From assembly GCF_004762045.1 (NCBI RefSeq), contig NZ_SJOM01000007.1, positions 1,393,672 to 1,457,671 on the forward strand: DNA of 64,000 bases, given 5' to 3'. The stretch is from Mycobacterium sp. DL99. GTDB lineage: Bacteria > Actinomycetota > Actinomycetes > Mycobacteriales > Mycobacteriaceae. The position numbers and the translations under genes were made by a program. Below are positions 1-8,955 of the stretch, piece after piece (the stretch's first letter is position 1; each line of letters opens with the position of its first letter). A model generated the notes under the pieces. The model was not told the origin of the DNA. It was given only the letters and a program-made list of their open reading frames with translations, and did no database searches.

Positions 1-5
1 ACATT

Positions 6-34
6 TTGGGTACGGGTGTGACCAGACTTAGGCT
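6..34 (+). promoter_or_regulatory. Probable leaderless promoter of the first TetR gene
   Basis: A TTGGGT box (6-11) and a TAGGCT box (29-34) are separated by 17 bases, the spacing of a housekeeping sigma promoter. The -10 box ends six bases before the ATG at 41, so transcription would start at or next to the start codon. No ribosome binding site precedes the ATG, which fits a leaderless mRNA, common in mycobacteria. Confidence 0.45.
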
Positions 35-40
35 GAGGGA

Positions 41-640
41 ATGTCCAGTCCTACGCGATGGGCCGGCGTGCCGCTGACGGACCGCCGCGCCGAACGCCGC
101 GCACTGCTCGTCGACGCGGCGTTCCGGCTGTTCGGGGACGGTGGGGAAGCCGCGACCTCGGTGCGCTCGGTCTGCCGCGAATGTGGCCTCAACACCCGCT
201 ACTTCTACGAGAGCTTCGCCGACACCGACGACCTGCTCGGTGCGGTGTACGACCAGGTGAACGCGGCCCTGGCGGCCGATGTCGACGCCGCGATGGCCGG
301 GGCCGGGGACTCGGTGCCGGCCCGAACCCGGGCCGGAATCGCCGCCGTACTGGGCTTCAGTTCGGCCGACCCGCGTCGGGGCCGGGTGCTGTTCACCGAC
401 GCCAGGGCCAACCCGGTGCTGGCGGCGCGGCGCGCGGCCACCCAGGACCTGTTGCGCGAGGCCGTGCTGTCCGAGGGGGGCCGGCTCAATCCGGGTTCGG
501 ACCCGGTCGCCGCCCAGGTCGGCGCGGCCATGTACACGGGGGCGATGGCCGAGCTTGCCCAGCAGTGGCTGGGTGGGAACCTGGGCGACGACCTTGAGGC
601 CGTGGTGGATTACGCGCTACGGCTGGTCCTGGGCCGCTGA
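41..640 (+). CDS. TetR family transcriptional regulator
   Basis: A 199-residue TetR-type repressor. Residues about 15-65 form the HTH: a first helix ending in AAFRLFGDGG, then SVRSVCRECGLNTRYFYESF, the recognition helix with the usual YFYESF ending. The remaining helical C-terminal half would bind a ligand and dimerise, and carries no motif that names the ligand. It is followed by a convergent DinB gene, so its target is not obvious from context. Length is normal for the family. It appears to be transcribed without a leader. Confidence 0.85.
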   Translation: MSSPTRWAGVPLTDRRAERRALLVDAAFRLFGDGGEAATSVRSVCRECGLNTRYFYESFADTDDLLGAVYDQVNAALAADVDAAMAGAGDSVPARTRAGIAAVLGFSSADPRRGRVLFTDARANPVLAARRAATQDLLREAVLSEGGRLNPGSDPVAAQVGAAMYTGAMAELAQQWLGGNLGDDLEAVVDYALRLVLGR

Positions 641-653
641 TTGCTCAGATCCA

Positions 654-1253
654 TCAGACTTCGGCGGGCCGCCAGCGCTTGATCCACTCGGTCTCGGGCC
701 ACTGCTCCTCGGCGGCCAGCAATTCGTACATCGTTGCGCGGTCGATGGATTCGCGGATGATGTCGGCATGCCCGGCGTGCCGGCAGAGTTCCTCGATCAG
801 GTGCATGGCCACCCACCGCACCGACCAGTGGTCGACGTCTTGGGGGAACCACGGCACGTCATGGGGGACCGGGACCGCGGTGTCCAGATCCCGTTCGGCG
901 AAAACCCGCAGCGTCTCGGCATTCTGGGCCTTGAACGCCTCGAGTAGACCGGCGAGGGTCTCGTCGTCACGCATGACGTGCAGATCGGCGTAGTCGGCCG
1001 CCTGTTCCTCGAACGGACGGGGATCCGGCGGCGGGAACTGCGGTGCATACTCGGCGCGGTCGGCCCAGCCCTTCTGTACGGCGGTGACGTGCTTGATCAG
1101 ACCGCCGACCGACAGCGCGCTGACCGACGGGGTTGACCGCGCCTGCTCATCGGTGAGGCCGTGCGCCACCGCTAAGAAGGCGTTCTGCTGAAAGGCGACG
1201 AAATCGATCAGGGTCTGACGTTCGTCGCCGGCGGGTGGGGGCATTCCTGGCAT
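654..1253 (-). CDS. DinB superfamily protein (DUF664-like)
   Basis: A 199-residue four-helix-bundle protein of the DinB/DUF664 superfamily, whose members use a three-histidine metal site and often act as thiol (mycothiol or bacillithiol)-dependent transferases or isomerases. The early histidine lies in LIKHVTAVQKGW and the paired histidines in HLIEELCRHAGHADIIRE near the C-terminus, so the metal site looks complete. It starts 13 bases after a second DinB-type gene on the same strand, so the two are probably co-transcribed from the divergent promoter near 1800. Substrate unknown. Confidence 0.8.
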   Translation of the reverse strand: MPGMPPPAGDERQTLIDFVAFQQNAFLAVAHGLTDEQARSTPSVSALSVGGLIKHVTAVQKGWADRAEYAPQFPPPDPRPFEEQAADYADLHVMRDDETLAGLLEAFKAQNAETLRVFAERDLDTAVPVPHDVPWFPQDVDHWSVRWVAMHLIEELCRHAGHADIIRESIDRATMYELLAAEEQWPETEWIKRWRPAEV

Positions 1254-1266
1254 GGCTCAGTTCTCC

Positions 1267-1794
1267 TCAGCTGTTGTGGGTCGTTTGGTTGGAGTGCACG
1301 TAAAGGTCACGGATGCAGGCGATTTCGGCGCCGTGGTGGATTACCTCCCGGTTGATGTGCAGAACAAGTACGGCCATCGGCTCATCGCCGTAGTGCCCCT
1401 CCGCGGGCCCGCACGGCTTCTTCAGGTCATCGTCGTCGAGGTTTCTGACCCCGTCGATCCAATGTCGGTAGGCGTCGTCGAGTTGTTTAAGGGCCGTGGC
1501 CGCATCGGTGGCGTAAGGCCAGGACTCGTAGTCAGCCGGCGGCCCGCCGAAGTGCGAGTGGTTGCGCATCGCGAACACCCCGACGATCACGTGCGCCAGG
1601 CGCCACGCGATGGTGGTGAACGGTTCCGGTTGTGGCGGTGGATAACTGAAGTCGACAGCGCCGTCGGGGTGAACAGTCCAGCAGTCTTTGACCGGTGCCC
1701 AGAAGTACTCGTCGTCGGTCAGGCCGTCCAGACGCGGCCTGAGTTGATGGGTCCAATGGAAGTCCAGTTGGTCGGCGAGGAGGTTTGTCCACAT
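1267..1794 (-). CDS. DinB family protein
   Basis: A 175-residue DinB-like protein, first gene of a two-gene unit with the DinB/DUF664 gene downstream. The N-terminal helix contains LDFHWTHQLRPRLDGLTDDEY, the middle WRLAHVIVGVFAMRNHSHFG, and the C-terminal helix HINREVIHHGAEIACIRDLY supplies the last metal histidine. The family is known for metal-dependent, often mycothiol-linked chemistry; the exact reaction cannot be read from sequence. It is divergent from a WYL regulator, and a perfect palindrome lies 21 bases upstream of its ATG, so that regulator probably controls it. Confidence 0.8.
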   Translation of the reverse strand: MWTNLLADQLDFHWTHQLRPRLDGLTDDEYFWAPVKDCWTVHPDGAVDFSYPPPQPEPFTTIAWRLAHVIVGVFAMRNHSHFGGPPADYESWPYATDAATALKQLDDAYRHWIDGVRNLDDDDLKKPCGPAEGHYGDEPMAVLVLHINREVIHHGAEIACIRDLYVHSNQTTHNS

Positions 1795-1815
1795 AGGACT
1801 ACCGTTTCATGCATA

Positions 1816-1834
1816 TAGGACCGATTCGGTCCTA
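1816..1834. promoter_or_regulatory. Palindromic operator between dinB-like genes and WYL regulator
   Basis: TAGGACCGA-T-TCGGTCCTA is a perfect 9-1-9 inverted repeat centred in the 61-base gap between the divergent DinB gene (start 1794) and the WYL regulator (start 1856). Position and symmetry fit an operator of the adjacent DeoR/YafY-type regulator that controls both directions. The role is inferred. Confidence 0.65.
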
Positions 1835-1855
1835 AAAGTGCGGCACACTTCTTGC

Positions 1856-2827
1856 ATGGCCGTGAGCACTGAAACCACCGGCCGCGTACTGCAGCTTCTC
1901 GGACTGTTGCAGTCGCGCCGGGCCTGGACGGGTGAGGAACTGGCTGACCGCCTCGGCGTCACCACTCGCAGCGTCCGCCGTGACATCGAGCGGCTGCGCG
2001 AACTCGGATACCCCGTCCACGCCAGCAAGGGCCAGGGCGGGGGCTATCAACTCGGCGCCGGTGCGGCGCTGCCGCCGCTGCTGCTCGACCCCGACGAGGC
2101 CGTCGCGATGGCCGTCTGTCTGCGGCTGGCCGCCGGCGGAAGCGTCGCCGGCGTCGGCGAAGCCGCACTGCGGGCGCTGTCCAAACTCGACCAGGTCATG
2201 CCCGCGCGATTGCGTTCGCAGGTCTCGGCGGTGCACGACGCGACCGTCACCCTGACCCCCAACTCGTCGGACGCGCCCGTGGAACCCGAGGTGCTGATGA
2301 CCCTGGCCCGGGCCTGCCGCGACCACGAACACGTCAGCGCGGACTACACCGACATCCGCGGCAATCACACCCAGCGGCGGTTGGAGCCTTATCAACTGGT
2401 GACCACCGGACGGCGCTGGTACCTCATGACCTATGACCGTGACCGCGAAGACTGGCGCAGCCTGCGGCTGGACCGGATGTCGGCGGTGGCGGCCCGCGGC
2501 AGCACGTTCGTGCCACGCGAGGCTCCGGACGCGGCCGACTACGTGCGCCGCTCGATCAGCGCCTCGCCGTACCGCTACAGCGCCCGGGTCCGCTACCACG
2601 CCCCGCAAGAGGTGGTGGCACAAAAGTTTCCACCGGCATCAGCCACCGTCGAGGCCGACGGACCCGACGCCTGCATCGTCACCGCGGGCGCCGACGACCC
2701 CGAACGCATGGTGCTGTACTTCGCCACCGTGGGCTACGACTTCGAGGTGCTCGAACCACCCGAGGTGGCGACGGCCGTCAGTGCTGTTGCCGCCCGCCTG
2801 CACGCCGCCTCGCAGCGGACTACGTGA
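1856..2827 (+). CDS. HTH/WYL-domain transcriptional regulator (YafY type)
   Basis: A 323-residue regulator with an N-terminal winged HTH of the HTH_11/DeoR kind (RVLQLLGLLQSRRAWTGEEL, then TTRSVRRDIERLRELGYPV, residues about 10-60) and a WYL domain at about 140-220, including the motif around RRWYLMTYDRDREDWRSLRL. A C-terminal WCX-like segment follows. WYL domains sense ligands, in some cases nucleic acids. The ATG at 1856 is preferred over the upstream GTG at 1838, which lies close to the operator. Its 3' end overlaps the convergent nucleotidyltransferase by 8 bases. Confidence 0.85.
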   Translation: MAVSTETTGRVLQLLGLLQSRRAWTGEELADRLGVTTRSVRRDIERLRELGYPVHASKGQGGGYQLGAGAALPPLLLDPDEAVAMAVCLRLAAGGSVAGVGEAALRALSKLDQVMPARLRSQVSAVHDATVTLTPNSSDAPVEPEVLMTLARACRDHEHVSADYTDIRGNHTQRRLEPYQLVTTGRRWYLMTYDRDREDWRSLRLDRMSAVAARGSTFVPREAPDAADYVRRSISASPYRYSARVRYHAPQEVVAQKFPPASATVEADGPDACIVTAGADDPERMVLYFATVGYDFEVLEPPEVATAVSAVAARLHAASQRTT

Positions 2828-3368
2828 TGCCGAGCCGGTCGACGAGCTCCAGGAACGCGGCGGCGAAGTCGTTGTCGGCGGTCGTGACCCGCACCGCATC
2901 CCAGTCGACCTGCTCGCGCACCGCACGGGCCGCCGGCAACAGCGCCGCGAAGTCGCAGTGGTGTTCGTTGAGCGACAACAGCTTCTCCGACACCACCAGA
3001 GTCGGCGGCAGGACCGGCATCCGGATCGCCAGCACGTCGAGCACCTCGGCGGATCGCAGCGTCGCCGCGTCCACCGAGGCCCCGTTGAGTTGGTAGAGCA
3101 CGTCGACCAGGACGTCATCGTCGGGATAGGCCTTGAACAACCAGTCCTCGGGGACGTGCACGATCTGAAACCCGGCTTTGCGCAACGTCACCTCGGCCGC
3201 CTCGGCGTCGGCCTCCGCGACCACGAAATCGACGTCGTGCACGGGTTCGGGCGCGCCGTAGACCCACAGCGCGTAGCTGCCGGCGAGCGCGAACTGCGGC
3301 CCGTGCGCCTTGAACGCCGCCGCGGCGCGCTTCAGTGCGTCACGAAGGGCGTCGTTGCGGTCGAGCAT
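2820..3368 (-). CDS. Nucleotidyltransferase-fold protein
   Basis: A 182-residue protein with a minimal nucleotidyltransferase core: FALAGSYALWVYG supplies the GS helix and PVHDVDFVV the D-x-D metal-binding pair, residues about 20-50. This resembles the AbiEii/MNT-like and DUF6036-like families, which transfer NMP or AMP groups, some as toxins. No HEPN partner or cognate antitoxin is adjacent, so a toxin role is not supported. Start taken at the ATG at 3368; an upstream in-frame ATG at 3455 would overlap the divergent gene and give an unconvincing basic N-terminus. Confidence 0.7.
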   Translation of the reverse strand: MLDRNDALRDALKRAAAAFKAHGPQFALAGSYALWVYGAPEPVHDVDFVVAEADAEAAEVTLRKAGFQIVHVPEDWLFKAYPDDDVLVDVLYQLNGASVDAATLRSAEVLDVLAIRMPVLPPTLVVSEKLLSLNEHHCDFAALLPAARAVREQVDWDAVRVTTADNDFAAAFLELVDRLGIT

Positions 3369-3417
3369 GTGTGATCCCGGGTCTGTCGGGCGCCGATGGT
3401 GGAGCCGGCGCGGTTGT

Positions 3418-3432
3418 GGGTACTGAGTACCC
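3418..3432. promoter_or_regulatory. Perfect palindrome abutting the start of the EEP-family gene
   Basis: GGGTACT-G-AGTACCC is a perfect 7-1-7 inverted repeat ending at the base before the ATG at 3433. It occupies the place of a ribosome binding site and lies in the 64-base gap between the divergent nucleotidyltransferase and EEP genes. A repressor site or an RNA hairpin are both possible. Confidence 0.4.
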
Positions 3433-4185
3433 ATGCGGCTGGCGACTTTCAACATCCTGCACGGGCGCAGTGTCCACGACGGCGACGTCGACCTGGGCAG
3501 ATTGGCTGCCGCGGTGGCCGAACTCGACGCCGATATCCTCGCTCTGCAGGAAGTCGACCTGGATCAGCCGCGCTCGGGCAAGGCGGACCTGACCGCCGTG
3601 GCCGCTGACGCGATGAACGCCGTGCACCACCGGTTCGTCGCCGCGATCTCCGGAACACCCGGTGCCACCTGGATGGCCGCCACCGGCCGCGAACAACCCG
3701 GCACAGCCGCCTACGGCATCGCCCTGCTCACCCGGTACCCGGTCGAGAACTGGCAGGTGTTGCGGCTCCCGCGGATACCGGTCCGGTTCCCGATGTACGT
3801 CTCGGGGATCCGCCGGTTCCGGATCGTCCACGAAGAACCCCGGGCCGCGATGGTGGCCCGCGTCGATACGCCACTCGGCGCGATCTCGGTGGCCAATACC
3901 CACCTGTCGTTCGTGCCGGGGTGGAACCGGGTGCAACTGCGGCATCTCGTGCGGGATCTGGGTGGCTTCCCGGGCCCGAGGATTCTCATGGGGGACCTGA
4001 ACTCGGGCGCGCCGGAGCACTGGCGGCCGCTCGGGGCCGCCCCGACGTTTCCTGCCGACACGCCGACCACGCAACTCGACCACATCCTCACCGACGACCC
4101 CACGCTGGCCGCTGCCGCATACGCCGCGCCCCACCTACCGATCTCGGATCATCGGGCGCTGGTCGTCGACATTTCGGTGCCTTGA
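3433..4185 (+). CDS. Endonuclease/exonuclease/phosphatase family protein
   Basis: A 250-residue EEP-fold metal-dependent phosphoesterase. The motifs occur in order: MRLATFNILHG (N and H of the first strand), ADILALQEVD (metal-binding Glu near residue 40), VANTHLSFVPG, MGDLNS (Asp and Asn near 190) and SDHRALVVDI (catalytic D-H pair near the C-terminus). The fold covers DNases, sphingomyelinases and inositol phosphatases; the substrate cannot be fixed. There is no signal peptide, so it should be cytosolic. The family core is complete. Confidence 0.85.
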   Translation: MRLATFNILHGRSVHDGDVDLGRLAAAVAELDADILALQEVDLDQPRSGKADLTAVAADAMNAVHHRFVAAISGTPGATWMAATGREQPGTAAYGIALLTRYPVENWQVLRLPRIPVRFPMYVSGIRRFRIVHEEPRAAMVARVDTPLGAISVANTHLSFVPGWNRVQLRHLVRDLGGFPGPRILMGDLNSGAPEHWRPLGAAPTFPADTPTTQLDHILTDDPTLAAAAYAAPHLPISDHRALVVDISVP

Positions 4186-4203
4186 CGTCGTAGGGTTTTG
4201 CAG

Positions 4204-7200
4204 ATGCACGTCACGTCAGTGGAGACGACGGAGCTGTTTGCCGGGCCCGAGGATGCCCCTCGGCAGCTGGTTCGGGTGCGATACGAGGCCTGCGCCTCGC
4301 CGACGCCCGTGCGGGTCAGCGGGGACGGGCTCTCCGGTGAGGCGATCGCCGCGCCCGGCGACGGCGCCGTCGAGGTACCGGTGGACGTCGAGCGGGGTGT
4401 GCCCGGCGAGATCCGGCGCGCCCGGGTGGGCTCCACCGACTTCGAGTTCACCGTGGCGGAGCCGGGCTGGACGATGTACATGATCAGCCACTTCCACTAC
4501 GACCCTGTCTGGTGGAATACCCAGGCCGCCTACACCAGCGTGTGGACGGAGGACCCGCCCGGTCAGTGCCGGCAGACCAACGGATTCGACCTGGTGCACG
4601 CACACCTGGAAATGGCCCGCCGTGTTCCGGAGTACAAGTTCGTGCTGGCCGAGGTGGACTACCTCAAGCCCTACTGGGACGCCCGACCCGGAGACCGGGC
4701 CGATCTGCGCCGGTTCATCGCCGAGGGCCGCGTCGAGATCATGGGCGGCACCTACAACGAGCCCAATACCAACCTCACGAGCCCGGAGACCGCGATCCGG
4801 AACTTTGTGGCGGGCATGGGTTTTCAGCGTGACGTGCTGGGTGCCGACCCGGCCACCGCCTGGCAGCTCGACGTGTTCGGGCACGACCCGCAGTTTCCCG
4901 GGATGGCGGCCGACGTCGGCCTGACCTCCAGTTCGTGGGCCCGCGGGCCGCATCACCAGTGGGGTCCCATGCAGAACGACGGCGACCCCGAGCGCATGCA
5001 GTTCGCGAGCGAGTTCGAGTGGATCGCGCCCTCGGGCCGAGGGCTTCTCACGCACTACATGCCTGCGCACTATTCGGCCGGATGGTGGATGGATTCCTCG
5101 GCATCACTGGCCGAGGCCGAGGAATCCACTTACACGCTGTTCACCAAACTCAAGCGAGTTGCGTTGACCCGCAACGTGCTCCTACCGGTCGGCACCGACT
5201 ACACCCCGCCCAACAAATGGGTAACCCAGATCCACCGCGACTGGAACTCGCGCTACGTCTGGCCGAAGTTCGTGTGCGCGCTGCCGTCGGAGTTCTTCAG
5301 CGCGGTGCGGGCCGAGATCGACGAGCGCGGGATCACGCCGTCCCCGCAGACCCGCGACATGAACCCGATCTACACCGGCAAGGACGTCTCCTACATCGAC
5401 ACCAAGCAGGCCAACCGGGCTGCCGAGGATGCGGTGCTCGACGCCGAGCGGTTCGCGGTGTTCGCCGGGCTGCTCGGCGGCGCCGACTATCCGCAGGCGG
5501 CAATGGCCAAGGCGTGGGTGCAGCTGGCTTACGGAGCGCATCACGACGCCATCACCGGATCGGAATCCGACCAGGTCTACCTCGACCTGCTCACCGGCTG
5601 GCGCGATGCCTGGGAGCTGGGCGTCACCGCTCGGGACAACGCCTTGGGCCTGTTGTCGGAGGCTGTCGATGGGTCAGTAGTCGTGTGGAACGCGGTGGCG
5701 CACAACCGGACCGACATCGTCACGGTGCATCTGGACGAACCGTTCTCCGGTGCGGTGCTCGACAGCGACGGCAATGACGTGCCCGTGCTGGTCGAGCATG
5801 ACGGCGCGACGGTGAGCTGGCTTGCCCGCGACGTGCCGTCACTGGGCTGGCGGTCCTACCGGTTCGTCTCCGGGACGGCGCGCGGCTGGAAACCGCTGGC
5901 CGGAGACGAGATCGCCAACGACCGCTACCGGCTGCGCGTCGACGCGGCCCGCGGCGGGGCGATGTGCTCGCTTGTGGACGACGGGCGCGAGCTCATCGCC
6001 GCCGGCGGCGTCGGCAACGAACTGGCCGTCTACGAGGAGTATTCGGCCCACCCCCAAGCCGGGGAAGGGCCCTGGCACCTGCTGCCCACGGGGCCGGTGG
6101 TGTGCTCCTCGGCCGGCCCGGCCGACGATGTGCAGTGTTATCAGAGCCCACTCGGGCAGCGGGTGATCGTGCGAGGCCGCATTCCAGACCTGTTGCGCTA
6201 CACCCAGATCATCACGCTCTGGTCCGGTGTGGACCGCGTCGAATGCCGCACCGTCATCGACGAATTCGTCGGCGCGGACCGTCTGGTCCGGCTGCGGTGG
6301 CCTTGCCCGGTACCCGGCGCGCTGCCGGTGAGCGAGGTCGGCGACGCGGTGATCGGTCGCGGATTCGGGCTGCTGCACGACGGTTCGGATCATCACGCCG
6401 TTGACGCCGCGCAACACCCGTGGACGCTGGACAACCCGGCCTACGGTTGGTTCGGGCTGTCCTCGGCGGTACGGGTGCGCATCGGCGCGGCGGTGCGGGC
6501 GGTCTCGGTGGCCGAGGTGGTCGCTCCCGACGGTGTGAACCCCCGCGATCTGATGGTGGCCCTGGTGCGGGCCGGCGTCACCGCCACGTGCAGTGCCGCC
6601 GACAAGCCGCGGTACGGCGACCTCAGCGTCGACTCCAACCTGCCCGACACCCGGTTCGCTCTCGGCGGTCCGGATGAAAACCCGTTCACCGAAGCTGTTC
6701 TCGCCGAAGCGGACGTCGCTTACACAGATGAGCTCAAACGTCAGATCGACGCTACCGGATCGGCTCGGGTGTGGGTGCCTGCCGCCGCGCCGTTGATCGA
6801 ACACTGGGTGCCCGGCGCCGATCTCCGCGGCGTGCGCACGTTGCCGGTGCTGATCCTGGCCGGCGACCTCGATGCGGTGGTCGATGAGCTGGGGCAGGCC
6901 GAAATCGCCGTCACCCAACAGGCCCCCGCGGCGGCCGAGCCGTTCGAGGCCCGCACCGTGGCACTGCTGAACCGCGGTGTGCCGAGCTTCGCGGTCGAGC
7001 CGGACGGCACCCTGCACACGTCACTCATGCGGTCCTGCACCGGCTGGCCGTCCGGCACCTGGATCGACCCGCCACGGCGCACGGCACCGGACGGATCCAA
7101 CTTCCAACTGCAGCATTGGACACACACATTCGACTACGCACTGGTCAGCGGTGCCGGTGACTGGCGGGCCGCGGGGGTCGCACCCAGCGCCGCAGAATTC

Positions 7201-8331
7201 AACCGGCCGCTGCAGCCGGTGGTCGTCGACTCGGACGCCGGTGGCGGGCTGCCGGCGTGGGGATCGCTGCTGGAGATCGAGCCCGCCGGGTCGGTGCAAC
7301 TCGGTGCACTCAAGGCGGCCGGTAATCCGCTGGCGTCGGGCAGCGTGCGCAGTGCCGATCCGGTCGACGGGGTCACCGCGCGTCTGGTCGAGATCACCGG
7401 TAGTTCCGCAGAAGTCACGCTCCGCTCCGGCTTGCGCGCGGTCTCGGCCGCCGCGAACCTGAACCTGCTGGAGGAGCCGGCGCCCGAGCAGCCTTCGGAT
7501 CTGAGGCTGCACGGCTACCAGATCGCCACGGTGTCGACCCAGCTCAATCTGCCCAAGGTGGTGCGTGCCGAGCACCGGAGGTTGGCGCCGGAAGCCGAGG
7601 CGGCGCAGCCGTTGTATGCCAGGTACTGGCTGCACAATCGCGGTCCGGCTCCGTTGGGTGGCCTGCCTGCCGTCGCATACCTGCACCCCGAAAGCACTGA
7701 CGGGCAACCTGGTACAGACGTCGTGGTGCGCCTGACCGCGGCCAGCGACTGCACCGACGACGCGCTGCACGGGCGGGTCAGGTTGTCCGCCCCGCCTGGG
7801 TGGGAGGTGCACCCCGCTGAGCTGCCCTATGTGCTGCCGCCCGGGGAACACCTGGAAACCGATGTGGTGCTGAGCATCCCGGCCGGGGCCGGGCCCGGGC
7901 TGTACCCGTTGCGCGCCGAACTCGTGGTGACCGGTGGGGGTGCGGCCCTGCCTCCGTCGTGGCGGCAGGTGGTCGAGGACGTCTGCGTCGTCACGATCGG
8001 TGAGACCAGCGCCCAGGTGCTCAAGCTGGTGTCCGATCCACATGCCGTCGACGTCAAGGCCGGTGAGACCGCGCGACTGTCGATCACGATCGGCACCGAC
8101 GCACTCGCGGACCTGACCGCTGAGGCACACCTCATCAGCCCGTGGGGAACGTGGGAATGGATGGGGCCGGCGGCGGTGGGTGTCGAAGTGCCCGCTGGTG
8201 GTACCGCCAAGATCGGGTTCGACGTCGCGCCGCCATCGTGGGTCGAGCCGGGCCAGTGGTGGGCGTTGATCCGGGTGGGCTGTGCCGGGCGGCTGATCTA
8301 CTCGCCTGCGGTGAAGGTCACGGTGCGATGA
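4204..8331 (+). CDS. GH38 alpha-mannosidase, large form
   Basis: A 1375-residue glycoside hydrolase family 38 enzyme, releasing alpha-mannose with retention. HFHYDPVWW begins at residue 96 (metal-binding His96 and Asp98-region), the nucleophile Asp is near 223 in LDVFGHDPQFP, and AYGAHHDAITGSESD near 445 marks the middle domain. A beta-rich region follows, and about 1170-1270 resembles an NPCBM-associated NEW3 domain (APPGWEVHP, GLYPLRAELVV). No signal peptide is seen, so it probably acts inside the cell. It matches the position of Rv0648. The ATG at 4204 follows a TAGGGT box (4191-4196) by seven bases, suggesting a leaderless mRNA. It overlaps the next gene by four bases. Confidence 0.88.
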   Translation: MHVTSVETTELFAGPEDAPRQLVRVRYEACASPTPVRVSGDGLSGEAIAAPGDGAVEVPVDVERGVPGEIRRARVGSTDFEFTVAEPGWTMYMISHFHYDPVWWNTQAAYTSVWTEDPPGQCRQTNGFDLVHAHLEMARRVPEYKFVLAEVDYLKPYWDARPGDRADLRRFIAEGRVEIMGGTYNEPNTNLTSPETAIRNFVAGMGFQRDVLGADPATAWQLDVFGHDPQFPGMAADVGLTSSSWARGPHHQWGPMQNDGDPERMQFASEFEWIAPSGRGLLTHYMPAHYSAGWWMDSSASLAEAEESTYTLFTKLKRVALTRNVLLPVGTDYTPPNKWVTQIHRDWNSRYVWPKFVCALPSEFFSAVRAEIDERGITPSPQTRDMNPIYTGKDVSYIDTKQANRAAEDAVLDAERFAVFAGLLGGADYPQAAMAKAWVQLAYGAHHDAITGSESDQVYLDLLTGWRDAWELGVTARDNALGLLSEAVDGSVVVWNAVAHNRTDIVTVHLDEPFSGAVLDSDGNDVPVLVEHDGATVSWLARDVPSLGWRSYRFVSGTARGWKPLAGDEIANDRYRLRVDAARGGAMCSLVDDGRELIAAGGVGNELAVYEEYSAHPQAGEGPWHLLPTGPVVCSSAGPADDVQCYQSPLGQRVIVRGRIPDLLRYTQIITLWSGVDRVECRTVIDEFVGADRLVRLRWPCPVPGALPVSEVGDAVIGRGFGLLHDGSDHHAVDAAQHPWTLDNPAYGWFGLSSAVRVRIGAAVRAVSVAEVVAPDGVNPRDLMVALVRAGVTATCSAADKPRYGDLSVDSNLPDTRFALGGPDENPFTEAVLAEADVAYTDELKRQIDATGSARVWVPAAAPLIEHWVPGADLRGVRTLPVLILAGDLDAVVDELGQAEIAVTQQAPAAAEPFEARTVALLNRGVPSFAVEPDGTLHTSLMRSCTGWPSGTWIDPPRRTAPDGSNFQLQHWTHTFDYALVSGAGDWRAAGVAPSAAEFNRPLQPVVVDSDAGGGLPAWGSLLEIEPAGSVQLGALKAAGNPLASGSVRSADPVDGVTARLVEITGSSAEVTLRSGLRAVSAAANLNLLEEPAPEQPSDLRLHGYQIATVSTQLNLPKVVRAEHRRLAPEAEAAQPLYARYWLHNRGPAPLGGLPAVAYLHPESTDGQPGTDVVVRLTAASDCTDDALHGRVRLSAPPGWEVHPAELPYVLPPGEHLETDVVLSIPAGAGPGLYPLRAELVVTGGGAALPPSWRQVVEDVCVVTIGETSAQVLKLVSDPHAVDVKAGETARLSITIGTDALADLTAEAHLISPWGTWEWMGPAAVGVEVPAGGTAKIGFDVAPPSWVEPGQWWALIRVGCAGRLIYSPAVKVTVR

Positions 8332-8945
8332 ACCAGGTGGCTTGGGTGGCGCAGGTGGCCGGAAAACCGGTGTCGATCAAGGAGATCGACGAGCGGGAGG
8401 CAACACTGCGAGCAGGAAACCGGGCCTCGGCGCTGCCGCGCCCCGGAACCAGCGAGGGGCGTCAGCTGCGTCGGTGGCTGACTCAACTGGCGGTGGCCGA
8501 ACGGGTGGTCGACGGCGAGGCCTCCGCGCGCGGACTGTGTTCCGATGGTGTGCCGGCTCTGGGTGAGGTGCTCCCCGACACCGCGGCCCGGCTGGAGATC
8601 GGCAGTGTTGCCGCCGCCACGCTGGGCACCCCCCTGGCCCGGGCGGTGTTCGCGGATGTGACTGCGGCGGTCGATGTTTCGGACGCAGAGGTGGCCGGAT
8701 ATCACGCACGCAATCCGCTGCGCTTCGCCGAGACACAGGCCGGGGCGCACGGATGGCGCGCGGGTCCTGTCGCACCGTCCCTTGACGAGGTCCACGACCG
8801 GATCGCCGCGCACCTGCGGGCGGCCGCTCGAAGGCAGGCTTACCGGCAGTGGCTCGATGCGCGATGCGCCGCCCTGGTGGAACTGGCCCCCGGGTATGAA
8901 CACCCCGGTGATCCCCGCCAGCCGGACAACACGCACAAACACTAG
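8328..8945 (+). CDS. SurA/PpiC-N-like protein of the mannosidase operon, function unknown
   Basis: A 205-residue protein translationally coupled to the mannosidase by an ATGA overlap, with the ROK kinase 10 bases downstream. The N-terminus (VAQVAGKPVSIKEIDEREA) resembles the start of SurA/PpiC-type proteins, in which V-N/G-G-x-P-I-T leads a helical chaperone-like region, but I see no complete rotamase domain and no signal peptide. It occupies the place of Rv0649, annotated fabD2 in M. tuberculosis, yet no acyltransferase GHSxG motif is visible, so that name is not used. A maturation or partner role for the large mannosidase is inferred from context only. Confidence 0.7.
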   Translation: MNQVAWVAQVAGKPVSIKEIDEREATLRAGNRASALPRPGTSEGRQLRRWLTQLAVAERVVDGEASARGLCSDGVPALGEVLPDTAARLEIGSVAAATLGTPLARAVFADVTAAVDVSDAEVAGYHARNPLRFAETQAGAHGWRAGPVAPSLDEVHDRIAAHLRAAARRQAYRQWLDARCAALVELAPGYEHPGDPRQPDNTHKH

Positions 8946-8955
8946 GAATGCCCAC

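Noticed and set aside
2820..3368. Nucleotidyltransferase as half of a toxin-antitoxin system
   Set aside because: No HEPN or AbiEi-like partner lies beside it; both neighbours are unrelated.
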